A stretch of 64,000 nucleotides of DNA from the NCBI RefSeq assembly GCF_001687335.1, contig NZ_MAGO01000001.1, positions 365,498-429,497 on the forward strand, read 5' to 3'. This DNA is from Dissulfuribacter thermophilus (GTDB lineage: Bacteria; Desulfobacterota; Dissulfuribacteria; Dissulfuribacterales; Dissulfuribacteraceae). The notes below the pieces were generated by a model. The model was not told the origin of the DNA and ran no database searches. It saw nothing but the letters and a program-made list of their open reading frames with translations. The translations under genes and the position numbers were made by a program. This document shows, in pieces, positions 25,472 through 34,005 of the stretch; the stretch's first letter is position 1; every line of letters starts with the position of its first letter.

Positions 25472-25495
25472 ACTTTTGAAAAAGGCCTCTCTAAA

Positions 25496-26905
25496 TTATT
25501 CAAATCTGAGACTAGCGTCTAACCTTTCTCTCAAATAGGAAAGGTTCGTAATAATTGGTTCACCTTTGGGGCCAACTCCTTCAATTTGGGTGTTGTCTAT
25601 AAATTCTTTTGCCCTTTGTATTGCCTCGTTTGTGTTTTGTCCCCAAATAATCACTAGGGCAAGATTAGGATCATACTCAGTTGGGATCTTGTAAGGTCGA
25701 GATGTTGGGACATGGGTGTGAACCTCCGCCCAATCATAGGATGGAAATTTTAAGGTAGTTATTGTACCACACCACGGTGCAAACCCTCTTTTTGTGTCTT
25801 CCGCAACGATTCTGAGCTCGATACTCGTTCCCTCAAATGAGATGTGATTTTGATTATATCCAATTTTCTCTCCAAGGGCACAGCGAATCTGCTCCTTTAT
25901 GAGATTGGGCTGGCCAATCTTTTTCACCCTGGAAATCCTGGCACTAATACCATTTTCCACCTGGATTCTCGTATTGACTTCTAGTAAATAGGGTTTTCCA
26001 TCTCTGGTAACTATCCATTCCCACGTACCGACATTGTCGTATTTGACGTGTTTGGCAAGCCTCAGGGAATACTCAACAATTTCATTTAAAACCTTTTTGG
26101 CATCGAATGGATAACTAATGGTATCGGGATCAAAGCCAGGAGCAATCTCAATTCGTTTTTGTCTCCCTGTACTCTGTATAGTGCAGTTTCTAGTGCCAAA
26201 ATGTACGTATTCGCCGTGCTTGGAGCATAAGATCTGGACCTCTAGATGGTGATAATCCCTCAGAGCCTGTTCGATCAACACCCCTTCATCACCGAACTGG
26301 CGCCTGGCATAGTTCTGTATTCTCCTATAAGCCTGTCTAAAGGCATCTAGTTCTCTTACTTCCTCTATTCCCATTCCGCCGCCGCCTGCACTTGCCTTGA
26401 CCAGTACAGAGGGGTGTTGAATGCCCTGTTCTTTTTGAAGGAAGAATAGTTCCTCTGCCAGTGCCTCTGCCTCGATTTCATTATATATTGGAGCGTAAGA
26501 ACCGGGTATAACGGGAATTTTTAAGGTCTTGGCCACTCGCTTTGTGTTGATTTTACTCCCTAGATCTCTTATGACCTCCCATCTGGGGCCAATAAATGTA
26601 ATCGGTCTATTTCTGAGGGTTGCACGCCGTGCAAAACGAAAGTTTTCGGAAAAAAAGCCATAACCTGGATGAATGGCCGTGCATTTTGCCTGATCGCAAA
26701 CTGAGAAAATCTCGTTGGGATCTTTGTAACTGGCAATCCTATATGCCTTGTCTGGGGATTTTCTTATTACCTTTTGTACATGCTCTGAATCCTGGTCTTC
26801 TTTTGTATACACAACAACGGTGTCGATGCCGAGCTCTTCGCACGCCTGCATTATCCTAATGGCAATCTCGCCTCTATTTGCTATTAATATTCGATGTCGA
26901 GCCAT
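25496..26905 (-). CDS. accC: Biotin carboxylase
   Basis: ATP-grasp enzyme that carboxylates the carrier-bound biotin. It has 469 residues, the stand-alone AccC size, starting RILIANRGEIAIRIMQA, with the ATP-binding glycine-rich loop KASAGGGGMGIEEV, the catalytic EVQILCSKHGEYVHFGTRNCTIQ and LLEVNTRIQVENGIS. The residues around the last motif (NTRIQVENG rather than NPRLQVEH) are those seen in divergent carboxylases. It is first in an accC-accAD-carrier-cobS string. Confidence 0.92.
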   Translation of the reverse strand: MARHRILIANRGEIAIRIMQACEELGIDTVVVYTKEDQDSEHVQKVIRKSPDKAYRIASYKDPNEIFSVCDQAKCTAIHPGYGFFSENFRFARRATLRNRPITFIGPRWEVIRDLGSKINTKRVAKTLKIPVIPGSYAPIYNEIEAEALAEELFFLQKEQGIQHPSVLVKASAGGGGMGIEEVRELDAFRQAYRRIQNYARRQFGDEGVLIEQALRDYHHLEVQILCSKHGEYVHFGTRNCTIQSTGRQKRIEIAPGFDPDTISYPFDAKKVLNEIVEYSLRLAKHVKYDNVGTWEWIVTRDGKPYLLEVNTRIQVENGISARISRVKKIGQPNLIKEQIRCALGEKIGYNQNHISFEGTSIELRIVAEDTKRGFAPWCGTITTLKFPSYDWAEVHTHVPTSRPYKIPTEYDPNLALVIIWGQNTNEAIQRAKEFIDNTQIEGVGPKGEPIITNLSYLRERLDASLRFE

Positions 26906-27120
26906 AACTAATCCTTTGACCCCTACAATATAAACTAAAAATAGGCTTTTTCACCCCCTAAGGTTTTACTTTTTGTAACAAAATTGAAGAGTGACAGCTA
27001 TCAAGGCGTTATTGCTGTCCAACTAATATCCTCTTTTCATGATTTTTTTAAAGACCAGGGCTAGTAAAAATGTCCTGAATGTATAAAATGAAAATAAAAA
27101 ATATTCAAAGGAGGGGGGAA

Positions 27121-27576
27121 ATGATAGATATCAAAAAAGTTTTATTTCCAGTAGATTTCACGGAAGGTTCTAAGAAAATCATCCCTTTTGTTAAATTTTT
27201 TACTGAAAAGTGTGGTGCTGAACTCTATCTCGTTCATGTTATTAGGGGGCCTGAGGAGTTTAGCGGATTTGAGATGGGAGCTGCATGGTTTTCATCATTT
27301 GAACAAGAACTTTTAAAAGGGGCTCAAAAGGCTATGGATAGACTCCTTTACGAAGAATTTGGAAACGGTGCCGACATTCATTCTGAGGTGCTCATGGGAG
27401 ATGCGGTGGATGAAATAGTAAATTATGCAAATAAAAATGAGATAGACATAATCGTAATGGGTACCCATGGTCGAAAAGGGCTTGAGAAGGTCATGTTTGG
27501 AAGTGTTGCGGAAGGAGTAGTAAAGTCAGCTTCTTGTCCTGTGTTAACAGTGAATCCACATAAGGTGAAGCTATAG
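27121..27576 (+). CDS. Universal stress protein, UspA family
   Basis: Cytoplasmic single-domain Usp of about 151 residues: KKVLFPVDFTEGSKK at the N-terminus, DIIVMGTHGRKGLEKVMFGSVAEGVVKSASCPVL at the C-terminus, where G-x2-G-x9-G-S/T matches the ATP-binding signature. The ATG at 27121 is chosen for the very strong GGAGGGGGG just before it; the frame is open from 27079. Monocistronic, flanked by gene-free stretches of about 200 bases. Confidence 0.93.
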   Translation: MIDIKKVLFPVDFTEGSKKIIPFVKFFTEKCGAELYLVHVIRGPEEFSGFEMGAAWFSSFEQELLKGAQKAMDRLLYEEFGNGADIHSEVLMGDAVDEIVNYANKNEIDIIVMGTHGRKGLEKVMFGSVAEGVVKSASCPVLTVNPHKVKL

Positions 27577-27797
27577 CAGGAAGCTTTTTAGCTCGAGCAC
27601 TGGGGTATGAGGACTAGCTAAATTTTGCATGGAAGATGCGCGAAGATTTGTTATGTGAGGAGTGGCTGTAAAGTGAATTTATACAGTTATGCTGCCGAGA
27701 TGCAATATATTGGAATTAAGCTAAAAAAGACCTTGTTTACATTTGTTCTGCAGAATTTAGGCGATAAATCTTTTGAAGACTTGGAGTTCTGAAGTCC

Positions 27798-30497
27798 GTG
27801 GGTAGTAGAAGAGGACAATCTGTCCAGTCCTCAGCCCTTAATCCTAATAGCCTTCAAAAGCCGAGAACCATCATAACAACCCACCTAAATGCGGACTTTG
27901 ATGCCGTTGCATCGGCCTTGGCCGCTAAAAGGCTTCATCCAAATGCCGTGATTTGCCTCCCTGGTAGCCAAGAAAAAGATATCCGTGACTTTCTTGAAGC
28001 CCATCCAAAGATTCGGGACGAGTTTACGCCACTTCGATCAGTGGATATATCCCATTGTAGAGAACTCATTGTTGTAGATACCTGTCAGAGGGAGAGGATA
28101 GGAAAATTTGCAGAGCTCTTGGAAAGAGAGGGGGTAAAAGTAATTTTATATGACCACCATCCCGCGGAATCTGATGATATAAAGGCTCACCAAAAGTTTT
28201 ATAAAGAGGTGGGGGCAAATTCCTCCATCATGGTCGGCCTATTGCGTGAGAAGGGTATTGGAATTAGCCCTGAAGAGGCCACACTTTTTGCCCTTGGTAT
28301 CTACGAAGATACTGGTTCCTTTCAATTTTCATCTACTACGCCCGAAGATTTGAGTGAGGCTGCCTGGCTTTTAAGGACTGGGGCGGATTTAAAGGAGATA
28401 TACCGCCTCATGGCTAGGCGGTTTACACCAAAACATATAACTCTTCTAAATGACCTAATGAATACGGCTCAAAAAATGGTCATTCGAGGTATCCCTATCT
28501 GTATTGCCAAGACCTCCCATCCAGAATATGTAGAGGATTTTTCAATAGTAGTCCATGAACTCATGGACATGGAGAGGATGCCAGTCCTTTTTGTCTTGGC
28601 CCTTTTGGATGATCAGGTGATTGTGATAGGGAGAAGCCGTGAAAGTCAGGTTAATTGCGGGGAGATCTTGAAGGAACTCGGAGGGGGTGGGCATGGAGCA
28701 GCGGCCTCTGCCACATTAAAGAATATCACTCTTACTGAAGCAGAAGAAAAATTGGTACAAGAGCTATATAAGGTGTTAGGGGCAGAACCCAGGGTATCTG
28801 ACATTATGTCCACTCCAGTGCTCCATGTTCCTCCCAATGCTTCCATAGGAGAGGCCCACGATGCACTCACAAGGTATGGGATCACTGTACTGGCAGTACT
28901 AGACGGAGACAGATGTGTGGGCTTAATTAGTAGAAGGACTGTGGAAAAGGCTATTTATCATGGGCTAAAGGACCTACCAGTTAGTGAATATATGACCACT
29001 GAATTTAAGGTTGTAAGCCCCAATGATCCATTTAGTAAAGTTCAAGACATCATAATCCACGACAGACAAAGGTTTGTTCCTGTGGTCGAGGACGAAAGAT
29101 GTGTTGGGGTCATTACCCGTACTGATCTCCTACAGATACTCACAGAAGATAAGCTTCGAAAGACTGAACCGCTTTTTGAGGGTAAAGAGAAATATCGATA
29201 CGTAAATTCACTCCTTAGAGAACGGCTCCCCCTATGGCTTTATGACCGCTTTAAGGAATTTGGTACCATTGGAGATGAACTGGGAATGGGGGTTTATGTA
29301 GTAGGTGGGTTTGTCAGAGATCTCCTGCTGCGCGAAGACAATTTTGACGTAGACATCGTCGTAGAAGGCGATGGGGTCAAATTCGCTCAAATCCTTAAAG
29401 AGCGTTATGGGGCAAAGATTAGTCCCCACGAAAAATTTAAGACAGCACAGGTAGTATTTAAAGACGGTTTTAGACTGGACGTAGCTACAGCACGCCTTGA
29501 GTATTATGAATATCCTGCTGCTATGCCTACGGTTTCCATTTCATCTCTAAAATTAGATTTATACCGGCGCGATTTTACTATAAATACCCTTGCAATAAAG
29601 CTGAATTCAAAGGAATTTGGGTTGCTTATTGACTTTTTTGGAGGACAAAGAGATTTAAAGGATAAATGCATAAGAGTGCTTCACAGCCTAAGCTTTGTTG
29701 AAGACCCTACGCGAGTCTTCAGAGCCGTCCGGTTTGAACAGCGTTTTGGATTTCAGATAGGAAAACATACACTTAGACTTATCAAGAACGCCAGGAGACT
29801 GAATATATTTGACAAACTCACTGGCAAACGCCTTTTTACAGAACTAAAACTCATCTTAGATGATAGAGACCCAGAAGCTGCACTACTTCGATTAAAGGAT
29901 TTAGACCTCTTAGAGGTAATACACAAGGATCTAAAACTTACTGAAGTTGTCCTAGACAGAATTAGGGCGGCAAAGGGTGTACTTTCCTGGTATGAGCTTT
30001 TGTTTAAACCTCAAAAGCCAAGACAATGGCTGCTATTTCTGTTAAATCTTGTGTCAGAATTCAGCTCTCGTTCTATAAAGGGACTGTGCCAACGTCTTGA
30101 CCTTACAGGTAAGAATGAAGTGCTCTTTACGAAATTACGAGAAGAGGCCATTAAGGTGGCATCCATTTTGGACCGGGAGAGCGATGTCCGGCCGAGCAAA
30201 GTGTATAGGCTTTTACGTCCCCTACCTCTGGAACATCAGCTGTTTTGTATGTGTCTTGGGAAGACGCATGTCCCCAAAAAGGAAATAAGTAGATTTATAA
30301 CGGAATATCAAGATATAAGGCCACATCTCAAAGGAAACGACTTAAAGAGCCTCGGGATACCACCTGGCCCCATCTACAGTGAAATACTCGAAAAGTTGAG
30401 AGATGCCCGTCTGGATGGAGAAGTTGAGACAAGAGATGATGAAATAGATTTTGTCCAAAGGCGATGGAAATTTTCTGGCGATCCCCAAAGATTGTAA
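27798..30497 (+). CDS. DHH-CBS-CCA-adding tRNA nucleotidyltransferase fusion
   Basis: A 899-residue multidomain enzyme. Order: DHH phosphoesterase (about 20-190: TTHLNADFDAVASALAA, VDTCQRER, YDHHPAE), DHHA1 (about 230-320, GGGGHGAAASAT), a CBS pair (about 330-455), a nucleotidyltransferase head (YVVGGFVRDLLL with the metal-binding DVDIVVEGDG) and the tRNA-binding region (LYRRDFTINTLAI). Such fusions occur in Deltaproteobacteria and cyanobacteria and act in adding A or CCA to tRNA ends; the DHH part may clip 3' residues or hydrolyse a nucleotide, and the CBS pair may bind adenylates. The start is GTG at 27798. Confidence 0.92.
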   Translation: MGSRRGQSVQSSALNPNSLQKPRTIITTHLNADFDAVASALAAKRLHPNAVICLPGSQEKDIRDFLEAHPKIRDEFTPLRSVDISHCRELIVVDTCQRERIGKFAELLEREGVKVILYDHHPAESDDIKAHQKFYKEVGANSSIMVGLLREKGIGISPEEATLFALGIYEDTGSFQFSSTTPEDLSEAAWLLRTGADLKEIYRLMARRFTPKHITLLNDLMNTAQKMVIRGIPICIAKTSHPEYVEDFSIVVHELMDMERMPVLFVLALLDDQVIVIGRSRESQVNCGEILKELGGGGHGAAASATLKNITLTEAEEKLVQELYKVLGAEPRVSDIMSTPVLHVPPNASIGEAHDALTRYGITVLAVLDGDRCVGLISRRTVEKAIYHGLKDLPVSEYMTTEFKVVSPNDPFSKVQDIIIHDRQRFVPVVEDERCVGVITRTDLLQILTEDKLRKTEPLFEGKEKYRYVNSLLRERLPLWLYDRFKEFGTIGDELGMGVYVVGGFVRDLLLREDNFDVDIVVEGDGVKFAQILKERYGAKISPHEKFKTAQVVFKDGFRLDVATARLEYYEYPAAMPTVSISSLKLDLYRRDFTINTLAIKLNSKEFGLLIDFFGGQRDLKDKCIRVLHSLSFVEDPTRVFRAVRFEQRFGFQIGKHTLRLIKNARRLNIFDKLTGKRLFTELKLILDDRDPEAALLRLKDLDLLEVIHKDLKLTEVVLDRIRAAKGVLSWYELLFKPQKPRQWLLFLLNLVSEFSSRSIKGLCQRLDLTGKNEVLFTKLREEAIKVASILDRESDVRPSKVYRLLRPLPLEHQLFCMCLGKTHVPKKEISRFITEYQDIRPHLKGNDLKSLGIPPGPIYSEILEKLRDARLDGEVETRDDEIDFVQRRWKFSGDPQRL

Positions 30498-30613
30498 TTT
30501 TAAGGGATAGATTTAGTTTTGACTTAATTAATGTCGTATATTGTCGAGTCAAAAAAGTCTAAGAAAAGCGTATTCCATCATACAATAATAAACGTATTGG
30601 GGGAGGAACGCTT

Positions 30614-32656
30614 ATGTCTAAAGATATTTTATTAATTCTTTTAGAATTTTTTTTGATTTTTTATTTCATAGGTGAAAGCTCTGCAACCAATTATTATGTG
30701 CGAAAAGATGGAGGTAGTGCTGAACAATGTACTGGTATGGTTGATGCAGCGTACCCAGGTTTTGGTGAAAAACAACCGTGTGCTTGGTCTCATCCATTTT
30801 GGGCATTGGATACGCAAAGTGGCAAACCAGTATGGCGTATTCACGAGGGAGATTCATTGATTATTCATGAGGGTAGTTACCCCATAGGCTATTCAGCCCC
30901 AAATACAGAGAATTGGTGTGATGAGTACGTGGCTTATGATTGTGTGCTTCCTCCTTTACCTTCAGGTTTGGACCCAAATCACCCTACAAAAATTGTAGGC
31001 GCAGGCTGGGAAAATGGATGCAATAATCCACCTGAATTGTGGGGGACAGGTAGGGTGTGGCAGGTAATAGATTTAACTAATACTTCCAATGCCGTTATAG
31101 GATGCTTGGAGATTACGGATCATGCAAGCTGTGCCTATGCACATCCTGTTGTGCCGTGTGAATATGATGCTCCTCCGTATGGTGATTGGGGCTATGCTGG
31201 AATATACGCAGAAAATTCCTCCAACGTCACACTGAAGGATTTAAATATTCATGGGTTAGGCTCTGATGGTATTAAAGCTGGCGGCATATCCAATTGGTAT
31301 ATTGAAAATGTGAGAATTGCAGGAAATGGCTTTACAGGCTGGAATGGAGATCTGGATGTAGGTCTTGATTCTAATGAAGGTATCCTGCACTTTAAAAAGC
31401 TTACTGTAGAGTGGAATGGTTGTGTGGAGAGCTATCCCTCAAAAACACCAACTCATTGTTGGGCTCAAAGTCGAGGGGGATACGGTGATGGTTTCGGAGT
31501 GCCTCGTACAGGAGGGCATTGGATCTTTGAAGACAGCATTTTTAGATTTAACACCTCAGATGGTCTAGACCTTCTGTATGCAGGAGTAGGTATAGATAGC
31601 ACACTAATAGAATTACACAGGGTCCAAGCCTACGGCAATGCAGGAAATCAGATAAAGACTGGTGGTCAAACCCATATTATCAATTCTATCATTGTGGGAA
31701 GCTGTAATTATTTTACTGGTAAAGCCTTTTCCCAGGAGATGGGAGGCTTGTCTAGTGGGGATGCATGTAGAGCTGGAGGTGCAGCCATATCTATAGAGGC
31801 CAATCCTGGAGATAGGAGTTTTATTATTAATTCTACAGTAGCAAGTCAAGGGTGGGCATTGGTAGAGGCCTATTGCCATACGCACGATTTCCCTGACGAG
31901 AGCCTGCCATGCGAGGGCACAGAGAAGCTCTATATGCTAAACAATATTTTTATTGCCTATCCCAACGTAACTGCAATAGGCTGGGAAGATTGGACAGATT
32001 TGGTAGGCGATGGTGACCCAGATAAACTTACAAGTTCTGATTCGATTGATTTTAACCTCATTTATAGGGCTCAAATCCATGAAAATATGAAGATTGGTAC
32101 ACACAATATCATGGCAAATCCATTAATTGTAAATGATGATATATATACTTTTGATGCACATCTTCAAGACAAGAGCCCAGCAATTGATGCTGGTTTGGGA
32201 GTAGGGAGTATAAGTGATCTTGTGCCAGCAAATGACATTGAATTTAAGCCAAGACCCAGTGGAGAGGGAGTGGATCTCGGGGCTCATGAGTATGGAGGCG
32301 AAGGGAATTTGATCTATCCAGAACCTAAAATCAAAGTTTTGAATACTGGTGACATTACCAGCGCCTATATTTCTTTAAATCCATGGAGTTTTTTGGGGCA
32401 GAGAGCTGATTTATTTATAGTAGCAAATACTCCTTTTGGTTTATATAGTTACATTTATCCCAACGGCCCCTGGGTTCCGGGATTAGTTACTGCATATACT
32501 GGGGATATTTCTCAAATATCGGAAACTAGAATACTTAATCATAGCATTCCAGCCGGTCATTATATTTTTTATTTCGGCATAGATCTTTCGCCTAATAGAG
32601 GTTTGGATATTGATAATCTCTTTTATACATCTTTTTCTATAGAAAATGTTCCGTAG
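30614..32656 (+). CDS. Secreted right-handed beta-helix protein
   Basis: A 680-residue exported protein: signal peptide (ILLILLEFFLIFYFIGESSA), then a parallel beta-helix pattern with repeated short strands (NSSNVTLKDLNIHGLGSDGIKAGG, NWYIENVRIAGNGF, IFEDSIFRFNTSDGLDLL) over about residues 150-480. The C-terminal 110 residues form another domain (WSFLGQRADLFIVANTPFGLYSY). Beta-helices of this kind are found in polysaccharide lyases, adhesins and parallel beta-helix repeat proteins, and I cannot tell which this is. GGGGGAGG precedes the ATG. It is monocistronic and unlike its housekeeping neighbours. Confidence 0.75.
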   Translation: MSKDILLILLEFFLIFYFIGESSATNYYVRKDGGSAEQCTGMVDAAYPGFGEKQPCAWSHPFWALDTQSGKPVWRIHEGDSLIIHEGSYPIGYSAPNTENWCDEYVAYDCVLPPLPSGLDPNHPTKIVGAGWENGCNNPPELWGTGRVWQVIDLTNTSNAVIGCLEITDHASCAYAHPVVPCEYDAPPYGDWGYAGIYAENSSNVTLKDLNIHGLGSDGIKAGGISNWYIENVRIAGNGFTGWNGDLDVGLDSNEGILHFKKLTVEWNGCVESYPSKTPTHCWAQSRGGYGDGFGVPRTGGHWIFEDSIFRFNTSDGLDLLYAGVGIDSTLIELHRVQAYGNAGNQIKTGGQTHIINSIIVGSCNYFTGKAFSQEMGGLSSGDACRAGGAAISIEANPGDRSFIINSTVASQGWALVEAYCHTHDFPDESLPCEGTEKLYMLNNIFIAYPNVTAIGWEDWTDLVGDGDPDKLTSSDSIDFNLIYRAQIHENMKIGTHNIMANPLIVNDDIYTFDAHLQDKSPAIDAGLGVGSISDLVPANDIEFKPRPSGEGVDLGAHEYGGEGNLIYPEPKIKVLNTGDITSAYISLNPWSFLGQRADLFIVANTPFGLYSYIYPNGPWVPGLVTAYTGDISQISETRILNHSIPAGHYIFYFGIDLSPNRGLDIDNLFYTSFSIENVP

Positions 32657-32722
32657 AAATAGTGTATCGTAAATAATTTTTTCTACTAGAGTGTTCTTAT
32701 TTGGCGGGCATGACAGTTTAGG

Positions 32723-33349
32723 TTACAAGAGGTTTCTTGCACTAATTGCCTGTTTGAGTGTCATAGGGTCTGCGTACTTTATGTCCATTCCTATAGGGAT
32801 GCCGCAGGCGATTCGAGATACTTTTACTCCTTTATTGGTCAAAAGATCAGAGAGATATGATGCGGTGGCCTCTCCCTGGGCAGTGCTGCTAGTGGCAATA
32901 ATTATCTCTTTGATGGGAGTCCCTTGTTTTTTGCCATTATCGATCCTTATTAGTAATTCATTGATCTTTAGCTCTTGTGGACCAATGCCATCCATGGGAG
33001 ACAGGGCTCCATGTAGTACATGGTATAGTCCATTAAAAACCCCTGCCTTTTCAATAGCAACGATATCACCTGGGTCCTCTATGATGCAAATTAGGGAATG
33101 ATCTCGCTTGTGGTCACTACAAATGGAACAGGGGTCATCCTCAGAAAAGGTAAAGCACATGGAACAGAGTTTAATGCGTTCATGCAGTTCTATAATAGAT
33201 TGGCCAAGCTCCTTGGCCCTGTTTTGAGGCCACCTAAGAATCGTGAGAGCGAGGCGAGTCGCAGTCTTCTCTCCAATGCCTGGTAACATGGAGAGATTTT
33301 CAACCAGTCGTTGAAGGGCTGGGGGAAGGGCTTTTGAGGCCATACGCAA
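32723..33349 (-). CDS. recR: Recombination protein RecR
   Basis: Partner of RecO and RecF in loading RecA at gaps. It has 208 residues with the N-terminal helix-hairpin-helix (MLPGIGEKTATRLAL), a Cys4 zinc finger (CSMCFTFSEDDPCSIC) and a Toprim domain (ICIIEDPGDIVAIEK...GALSPMDGIGP). The start lies two bases after the ybaB stop. Part of the conserved dnaX-ybaB-recR cluster. Confidence 0.97.
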   Translation of the reverse strand: MRMASKALPPALQRLVENLSMLPGIGEKTATRLALTILRWPQNRAKELGQSIIELHERIKLCSMCFTFSEDDPCSICSDHKRDHSLICIIEDPGDIVAIEKAGVFNGLYHVLHGALSPMDGIGPQELKINELLIRIDNGKKQGTPIKEIIIATSSTAQGEATASYLSDLLTNKGVKVSRIACGIPIGMDIKYADPMTLKQAISARNLL

Positions 33350-33351
33350 AA

Positions 33352-33666
33352 TTAAAACATTCCAGGAATCTTTAGTCCGCCAGTGAGTTTTGCCATCTCT
33401 TGTTCAGTCATTTCTTTAGCCCTCTTCAAGGCCTCATTGACTGCTGCTACAATGAGGTCTTGAAGCATATCTACGTCTTCTGGGTCAACAACTTCTTTTT
33501 CTATGAAAATGGCCTGGATTTCTGGTTTGCCGTTGGCCACGGCTCTCACCATGCCACCACCAGAAGAGGCCTCTACAGTACGAGATTCGAGCTCTTCCTG
33601 TAATTTGGCCATCTTGTTTTGAAGTATTTGGGCCTGACGCATCATTTCTTTAATGTTTGGATTCAT
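33352..33666 (-). CDS. ybaB: Nucleoid-associated protein YbaB/EbfC
   Basis: Small dimeric DNA-binding protein of 104 residues: MMRQAQILQNKMAKLQEELESRTVEASSGGGMV split by the usual glycine-rich turn, then a helical C-terminus with QDLIVAAVNEALKRAKE. It lies between dnaX and recR as in many bacteria and overlaps neither. Confidence 0.95.
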   Translation of the reverse strand: MNPNIKEMMRQAQILQNKMAKLQEELESRTVEASSGGGMVRAVANGKPEIQAIFIEKEVVDPEDVDMLQDLIVAAVNEALKRAKEMTEQEMAKLTGGLKIPGMF

Positions 33667-33701
33667 AGTATGCTCTCCATTGATTTTATTATTCCCTTAT
33701 T

Positions 33702-33950
33702 CATGCAAATGCCGAGTTTACCGAAGATGCAAAAGAGATGGGGGCGACGGTACTCTCTCGGTACGTTGAGCCCACCGTAACGCACCAAATTCGGTAAAAT
33801 CGGCAATCGCCGATGGGTGACGAATGCGAAAAGATTTTAACATGTTGGAAATCTCTTAAAAAGGCCATTGTTGCTACTGAATTAAAATATTGTAAGCTAT
33901 TAATATAAAAAGAAAAAATATTTTTCGCATTCGCTGTATGGGATTCAGGT
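33702..33950 (+). repeat. Structured intergenic element, copy B
   Basis: It has the same layout as the element at 22959-23213. TGCAA is followed by the helix TGCCGAGTTTACCGAA (33710-33725) with TTCGGTAAAATCGGCA (33790-33805), including the same G opposite A as in copy A. A GC-rich hairpin surrounds GGTAC (33749-33764). The terminal pair is CGAATGCGAAAA (33821-33832) with TTTTCGCATTCG (33922-33933). The conserved TGTAAGCTATTAATATAAAA lies at 33891-33910 and the 3' end is GGGATTCAGGT. Most helix bases differ from copy A yet still pair. It lies between dnaX and ybaB. Confidence 0.72.
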
Positions 33951-34005
33951 ATTTTTTAAACTTGCGTAGAATAGTACTTCAATCTCCTATCTGTCAAGAA
34001 TTGAG

